From Pirellulaceae bacterium (GTDB taxonomy: Bacteria; Planctomycetota; Planctomycetia; Pirellulales; Pirellulaceae), in NCBI GenBank assembly GCA_026004775.1, contig BPJU01000024.1, forward strand, positions 1 to 64,000: a DNA stretch of 64,000 nt. Direction: 5' to 3'. Positions within the stretch are counted from its first letter, which is position 1; each line of letters starts with the position of its first letter. The position numbers were made by a program, and so were the translations under genes. This document shows positions 59,821-64,000 of the stretch, one piece after another. The notes under the pieces were generated by a model. That model was given only the letters and a program-made list of their open reading frames with translations, searched no databases and was not told where the DNA came from.

Positions 59821-61002
59821 ATGATGGGTCTTTGGACCTGGTTTTTCCTACTGGCCGCCGCGCAGGACGTAACGGCGAGTAACGAGATCGAGCGTGTTTT
59901 GGAAATAGAGCGCAAGGCGGTGGCAGCTCGACAAGCTATCGAACGTGGACAGTACCGGATGAAGCAGAAAACGCTCAATGGCTTGGGTAAAGTAAGCAAG
60001 GAAAGCGAGTACTGGATCGTCTTCGATACGAACAGGCTTCGTGTCGACAGGCGTTTACAAATACAAGGATCCGGCATTCCGATTGAGAAAAAGTTTGTAG
60101 TCGACAATCGTCGGTACATTCTGTTTGAAAGATCTTTGCAGAGCGATTTTCGCACTGCGGTAAATATTACAAACAAACTTTCCCCGGTCGTCGAGCGTCA
60201 CATACTGGAACCGCGCATTATCGGGATGATGCAGTTGCCGCTGGTGGGAGGCAAAATTCCCTTGAATGTATGCGTTGCGGCAGATTCCACGGAACGTTGG
60301 CTGCGCACATCAGCACGCATGTATCGCGAGAAGATCGACGGTCATGACGCCATAGTGACCGAACACGTCCTGGGCGGAACAGAACTTCCGGAAGGCGGCG
60401 TTCGTACCATATGGATCGTTCCGGATTTGGGCTACAGTGTCGTCAAGATGGAATTCCGCGGAAACGTCCGGAACCAGCTGTTATTGGACCGGCTCCAAGT
60501 TCGCGTCAAGGCTTTCGAGGGCGACAGGGGAACCGTGTGGTTTCCGGAATGGGCGCGTACGGAAAGACATCTCTCAGGCGGTTTATCTCATGCTTTCGAA
60601 GTAGAGATTTGGGATGCTCAGTTCAACAAACCCGTTGATCCGAATCTTTTTACACTGGGCGGTATGGATATACCTCCCGAGACCAGCGTACATGACAACA
60701 TTACCGGACGTGCTTACAAATGGGACGGGAAACAGCTCATAGAGCGCTATGTGGGGGATCGGTGGTGGAGGGAGGACCAGGAGAAATTGAAAGCCTTAGG
60801 GGATAAGGTATCTTCGGTGTGGTCATCCGACGAAGTTGCGAAATTGTTCACGGAGCCGGCAAAGCCGAAAATACCCTCACGCTGGGTGGAGTGGTGTACC
60901 GCGGCGGTTTTGGGCTTAATGGGGATTGTTTGCCTGGGCATCGGCACGCGAAGATGGATCAAGCAGCGGGCCACAAAATGCAGCCCGGTTACCAAAACAT
61001 AA
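59821..61002 (+). CDS. exported protein with C-terminal membrane anchor, unknown function
   Basis: The 393-residue protein starts at the first of two Met codons (MMGLWTWFFLLAAAQDVTAS), preceded by GGAG; the hydrophobic start is a signal peptide. The body is beta-rich with long strands (YWIVFDTNRLRVDRRLQI, KKFVVDNRRYILFERSL, TIWIVPDLGYSVVKMEF, FEVEIWDAQFNKPVDPNLF), a layout like LolA/LolB or outer-membrane lipoprotein-sorting folds. A single C-terminal hydrophobic segment (CTAAVLGLMGIVCLGIG) followed by RRWIKQR is a stop-transfer anchor. No enzyme motif was found. Planctomycete proteins of this shape occur beside DUF1573 genes; a function cannot be assigned. Confidence 0.72.
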   Translation: MMGLWTWFFLLAAAQDVTASNEIERVLEIERKAVAARQAIERGQYRMKQKTLNGLGKVSKESEYWIVFDTNRLRVDRRLQIQGSGIPIEKKFVVDNRRYILFERSLQSDFRTAVNITNKLSPVVERHILEPRIIGMMQLPLVGGKIPLNVCVAADSTERWLRTSARMYREKIDGHDAIVTEHVLGGTELPEGGVRTIWIVPDLGYSVVKMEFRGNVRNQLLLDRLQVRVKAFEGDRGTVWFPEWARTERHLSGGLSHAFEVEIWDAQFNKPVDPNLFTLGGMDIPPETSVHDNITGRAYKWDGKQLIERYVGDRWWREDQEKLKALGDKVSSVWSSDEVAKLFTEPAKPKIPSRWVEWCTAAVLGLMGIVCLGIGTRRWIKQRATKCSPVTKT

Positions 61003-61144
61003 GTCGCTCATGAGTTCTTGTTGCAAAACGCCGGTTTTCGAGTCTGCCGCGGTGTCATGACGGCGGGACGCGGGTCCGCCTGAGGATGGAACATCCGTGC
61101 CTATCACGCAGGCAGGAATCTTCACCATAAGCTGTAAATGGATA

Positions 61145-62233
61145 TCATGCGTAAACGACGAGGCTCTTGATGCTATGGGCAGGTCGATGGGTGAAAAGCC
61201 GCGGGGCCTGCTCCAGCTCCACGCGTTCGGTGAACACGTCGTGAATCTCGCGAGGAAACGTCTTGCCCCACTCTTCCAACACCAGCAAAGCACTACATAC
61301 GTCGTTGAGCGAAGCATTGACCGAACCGAAATGCAGGTGGTTGCGGATAACGGCCAGTCTTACCAGATGAGGAAAATTACACAGAATCGGTTCCGGCGAC
61401 CGACTACTGCCCAGCCATGCGGCGACCCCACAGGACGCCAGAGCCTCCGCACAGCGCAGCAACACCCGGCAGTCCCCCGTGCATTCCAGCAGCATGTCAA
61501 AGCCGTGCTCCTCGACCCGCCTGTCGTCCCACTCCGGCCACTCGGTTTCGCACAAGTACCGTCCTCCGAGACGTTCCACTAGTCGGGCTCGCGGCGAACC
61601 GGGCGCGTCCCGGCCGTAGACCGTGGTCGGCCAGTGATGGAAAATGCAACCGATGAGCGCGACGAAGGCCAGCGGTCCCAAACCGGTCACCAGCACGCGC
61701 GGCAGCTCGGCTCGCCATGCGTTGTCCGGCAACCGGCTCAACTGCAACGTGACGGCCTGGCGCAGTGCCTTCATCACCACCGACAACGGTTCGGCGAGCA
61801 CAGCCAACTCGGCATCCAGATACGGACGCACTGCCACCAGATGCTCGGGACGATCAATCCAGTAGGGCGACGAAAAGCCGTGGGCTCCCAGAATACCCCG
61901 TTCGACGAACTGGTTCATGGCCAAAAAGTCAGGTGAGCGCCGGAAAGTACCGTTGGGACGGCGCACCATAGGCACCACTTTCTGGCCACGTTTCAGATCG
62001 GTAACACCCGGTCCCACCGCCACCACTTCGCCGACACACTCGTGTCCCAACACCAGAAACGGTTCGCCCACGGGCACCGCCGGCTGGCGACTCTTGAGAA
62101 TCTCGCGATCCGTACCGCAAATCCCCAACCGCAAGGTCCGCACCAACACTTCGCCCTCTTCCGGCGCCCGAGGGGCAGGAAGGTCGACCAGATGCGCCTC
62201 GGCACTTCCCGGAAGGGCCGCTACGGCTTTCAT
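61145..62233 (-). CDS. glucose-dehydrogenase-like zinc MDR oxidoreductase
   Basis: The 362-residue protein is a medium-chain dehydrogenase. Catalytic zinc ligands are C39 (LGICGTDRE), H64 and E65 (VLGHECVGEVVAVG). The stretch LAEPLSVVMKALRQA and the cofactor-domain loop VTGLGPLAFVALIG match glucose 1-dehydrogenases (GDH type, NAD(P)+-dependent oxidation of hexoses at C1). The lobe that normally holds four structural-zinc cysteines reads VRRPNGTFRRSPDFLAMNQF (about 91-110) and has none, although the following ERGILGAHGF is conserved. Structural zinc has thus been lost, as in some members. It lies downstream of gmd on the same strand, 136 bases apart. Substrate specificity is inferred from the family only. 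Confidence 0.82.
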   Translation of the reverse strand: MKAVAALPGSAEAHLVDLPAPRAPEEGEVLVRTLRLGICGTDREILKSRQPAVPVGEPFLVLGHECVGEVVAVGPGVTDLKRGQKVVPMVRRPNGTFRRSPDFLAMNQFVERGILGAHGFSSPYWIDRPEHLVAVRPYLDAELAVLAEPLSVVMKALRQAVTLQLSRLPDNAWRAELPRVLVTGLGPLAFVALIGCIFHHWPTTVYGRDAPGSPRARLVERLGGRYLCETEWPEWDDRRVEEHGFDMLLECTGDCRVLLRCAEALASCGVAAWLGSSRSPEPILCNFPHLVRLAVIRNHLHFGSVNASLNDVCSALLVLEEWGKTFPREIHDVFTERVELEQAPRLFTHRPAHSIKSLVVYA

Positions 62234-62369
62234 CGAGAAACTCCCCTATCATCGCATCGGCGGCAACCAATCCCTAACGGGATCGATCTGCAAACTGCAT
62301 TGAATTATGACGTGGCGTCCATCCGCGGCAAGTGATCCGGAAGCGGCCGGCCCAGCGCACAGGAGGCGA

Positions 62370-63440
62370 CTATCCACCGGCCGCCCGCGCCGCTTGAAGA
62401 TCGTGTTCCACCATCATCTGCACTAATTCAGGAAAAGTCACTTTGGGCCGCCATCCCAGTTTTTCACGAGCCTTGCTGGCGTCGCCCAACAAAAGATCGA
62501 CTTCCGCCGGACGGAAATAGCGAGGATCGATCCGCACCAGCACTCGGCCCTTCGGGTCCACACCTACTTCCTCGACTCCTTTGCCGTGCCACGTGATCGG
62601 CAAGTCCACCATGGCAAAAGCCAGTTCGCAAAACTCCCGCACCGAATGACACTCGCCGGTTGCTATCACATAATCGTCCGGCTCGGGGGCTTGCATCATC
62701 AACCACATCGCTTCCACATAGTCACCTGCATAGCCCCAGTCGCGTTTGGCATCCAGGTTTCCCAGGTACAGGCAATCCTGTTTGCCGGTAACGATGGCTG
62801 CCACAGCCCGCGTGATCTTGCGCGTCACAAATGTTTCACCTCGGCGAGGTGACTCATGATTGAAAAGAATACCATTGACAGCGAACATTCCATAGGCTTC
62901 GCGATAATTGCGTGTAATATAAAAAGCATAAGCCTTGGCAGCAGCATACGGACTGCGTGGATAAAACGGAGTCGTTTCTCGTTGCGGCACCTCCTGCACC
63001 TTGCCGAATAATTCCGAAGACGAAGCCTGATAGAATTTGGCTTCCACGCCCAACTCGCGCATCCCTTCCAACAACCGCACACACCCCAATCCGGTGACCT
63101 CAGCCGAATATTCCGGGATTTCAAAAGAAACTTTCACATGGGATTGAGCTCCCAAATTGTAAATCTCATCGGGGCGCACGACTTTCAAAATCCGATTGAT
63201 CGACGACGAGTCGTTCAGGTCGCCATAGCAAAGGTGCAGTCGCACATCCGGCTCATGTGGATCCTGGTATATGTGATCGATCCGCCCGGTGTTGAACGAC
63301 GACGAGCGGCGGATCATGCCCCATACTTCATAACCCTTGCTCAGTAACAATTCGGCCAGGTACGAACCGTCCTGGCCGGTAATGCCCGTGATCAACGCTT
63401 TCTTTCCGTTCTTGGGCGGGAATTGTCGGGTTCCGGTCAT
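62370..63440 (-). CDS. gmd: GDP-mannose 4,6-dehydratase
   Basis: The protein is 356 residues from the ATG at 63440 ([19 protein letters not shown]); an 18-codon upstream extension is probably not used. It is an extended short-chain dehydrogenase: the NADP-binding [34 protein letters not shown], the catalytic [11 protein letters not shown] and Y-x-x-x-K ([12 protein letters not shown]) are all present. [37 protein letters not shown] and [15 protein letters not shown] are diagnostic of GMD rather than other sugar epimerases. It makes GDP-4-keto-6-deoxy-mannose, the precursor of GDP-fucose, GDP-rhamnose and related deoxyhexoses for surface polysaccharide. No fucose synthase or glycosyltransferase lies next to it in the window. 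Confidence 0.95.
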   Translation of the reverse strand: MTGTRQFPPKNGKKALITGITGQDGSYLAELLLSKGYEVWGMIRRSSSFNTGRIDHIYQDPHEPDVRLHLCYGDLNDSSSINRILKVVRPDEIYNLGAQSHVKVSFEIPEYSAEVTGLGCVRLLEGMRELGVEAKFYQASSSELFGKVQEVPQRETTPFYPRSPYAAAKAYAFYITRNYREAYGMFAVNGILFNHESPRRGETFVTRKITRAVAAIVTGKQDCLYLGNLDAKRDWGYAGDYVEAMWLMMQAPEPDDYVIATGECHSVREFCELAFAMVDLPITWHGKGVEEVGVDPKGRVLVRIDPRYFRPAEVDLLLGDASKAREKLGWRPKVTFPELVQMMVEHDLQAARAAGG

Positions 63441-63516
63441 TTCGGGTCGCTCACTGCGGTTGCCGCTCCACACCACATGCCAGATGAAAGCCACTACACG
63501 ACGGGCGGACGAGCCC

Positions 63517-64000
63517 TCATTGTGGGGTGTTTTTCGAAATCGAGCAAGCTCGATCCGCTGCGCCAGCCGTATCCGACGGGCCGGCCCCCGAGCCGGACTT
63601 CGAGTCGGCCGCGTCGATCAAACTGCGCACGAAGCCCAGCACTTCCGGCAACACCTGGTCAATCTGGCCAGCGGAACACCGTTCCAGGCGGCGAACGATG
63701 GCCGACCCGACGATCAATCCGTCGGCCACCGGCGCCAGCATCCGCACGTGTTCCGGCGAGCTGATGCCGAAGCCGATGGCAATGGGCAAATCGGTCTGCG
63801 AGCGCAACCACGCCACGTTCTGGACCAGCTCCACCGGTAACTGCTGTCGTTCTCCCGTGATCCCGGTTACGGACACATAGTAAAGAAATCCCCGCGAGGC
63901 TTTGGCGATCTGGACCGCCCGCGGGCGTGGGGTGGTAGGGGTTACAAGCTGCACCAAGGGAAACCGGTACTTTTCGGCCTCCTCGGCAACCGCCGGCAGT
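63517..64000 (-). CDS. trpA: tryptophan synthase alpha chain, C-terminal part (gene continues past the window)
   Basis: About 160 residues are visible; the start lies beyond the right edge of the window. The sequence from [20 protein letters not shown] through [18 protein letters not shown] and [16 protein letters not shown] to [15 protein letters not shown] is characteristic of TrpA: the phosphate-binding loop and beta-strands 6-8 of the TIM barrel. The tail of about 20 residues ([20 protein letters not shown] and beyond) is longer than usual. TrpA splits indole-3-glycerol phosphate to indole and passes it to TrpB. The next gene on the same strand is gmd, 76 bases downstream, which is unrelated to tryptophan synthesis. 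Confidence 0.93.
   Translation of the reverse strand, partial: LPAVAEEAEKYRFPLVQLVTPTTPRPRAVQIAKASRGFLYYVSVTGITGERQQLPVELVQNVAWLRSQTDLPIAIGFGISSPEHVRMLAPVADGLIVGSAIVRRLERCSAGQIDQVLPEVLGFVRSLIDAADSKSGSGAGPSDTAGAADRACSISKNTPQ

Overview
The window comes from a member of the phylum Planctomycetota; Pirellulales is plausible, but the order is inferred. The evidence is several families that are largely planctomycete: a LEPR-xLL N-terminal motif on a giant secreted protein, a BBP7-type outer-membrane barrel, a paired DUF1501 protein and PSCyt1/DUF1549/DUF1553 cytochrome, an ECF sigma factor, a kinase-TPR protein with a DWG motif, and a DUF1573 protein. No rRNA, tRNA or CRISPR array was recognised.

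Layout. At 0.1-2.5 kb on the minus strand is a secreted alpha/beta-hydrolase-fold protein whose nucleophile position is Gly. At 3.0-4.35 kb is a BBP7-type barrel. From 4.49 to 41.8 kb, on the plus strand, lies one enormous modular gene. An IS3-family element (about 10.62-11.99 kb, antisense) splits it into a 2,059-codon 5' part and a 9,928-codon 3' part. The element plus a 3-bp target duplication is 1,371 bp, exactly 457 codons, so both halves are in the same frame and the uninterrupted gene would encode about 11,970 residues. The order of parts is: LEPR-xLL motif, six 200-residue right-handed-helix-like modules (three nearly identical at DNA level, 603-bp period), five Ig-like repeats, 14 CARDB-like repeats, mixed beta modules, nine cadherin/He_PIG-like repeats, a short RHS-like segment, an internal dockerin, Big/ZU5-like and propeller-like parts, more than 50 RHS/YD repeats with an RHS core, a 1.66-kilo-residue extension containing an HExxH motif, two HYR modules, an SdrD_B-like module and a terminal dockerin.

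The segment 42.1-47.7 kb has a zinc-ribbon M48 membrane metallopeptidase, a 1.7-kb stretch with no convincing gene, and an M14 carboxypeptidase. The segment 47.8-53.3 kb is decayed signalling DNA: a frameshifted ECF sigma remnant, a second divergent frameshifted ECF sigma gene, a WD40 fragment, and a kinase-TPR gene interrupted by one in-frame TAA.

The segment 53.6-57.8 kb (minus) carries the DUF1501 and cytochrome-type pair, in transcriptional order cytochrome then DUF1501. The segment 58.1-61.0 kb (plus) is a compact run: a small thioredoxin-like protein or fragment, a DUF1573 protein, a 16-cysteine secreted protein and a membrane-anchored protein of unknown function. The right end (minus) holds a glucose-dehydrogenase-like MDR enzyme, GDP-mannose 4,6-dehydratase and the C-terminal part of tryptophan synthase alpha, which runs off the window.
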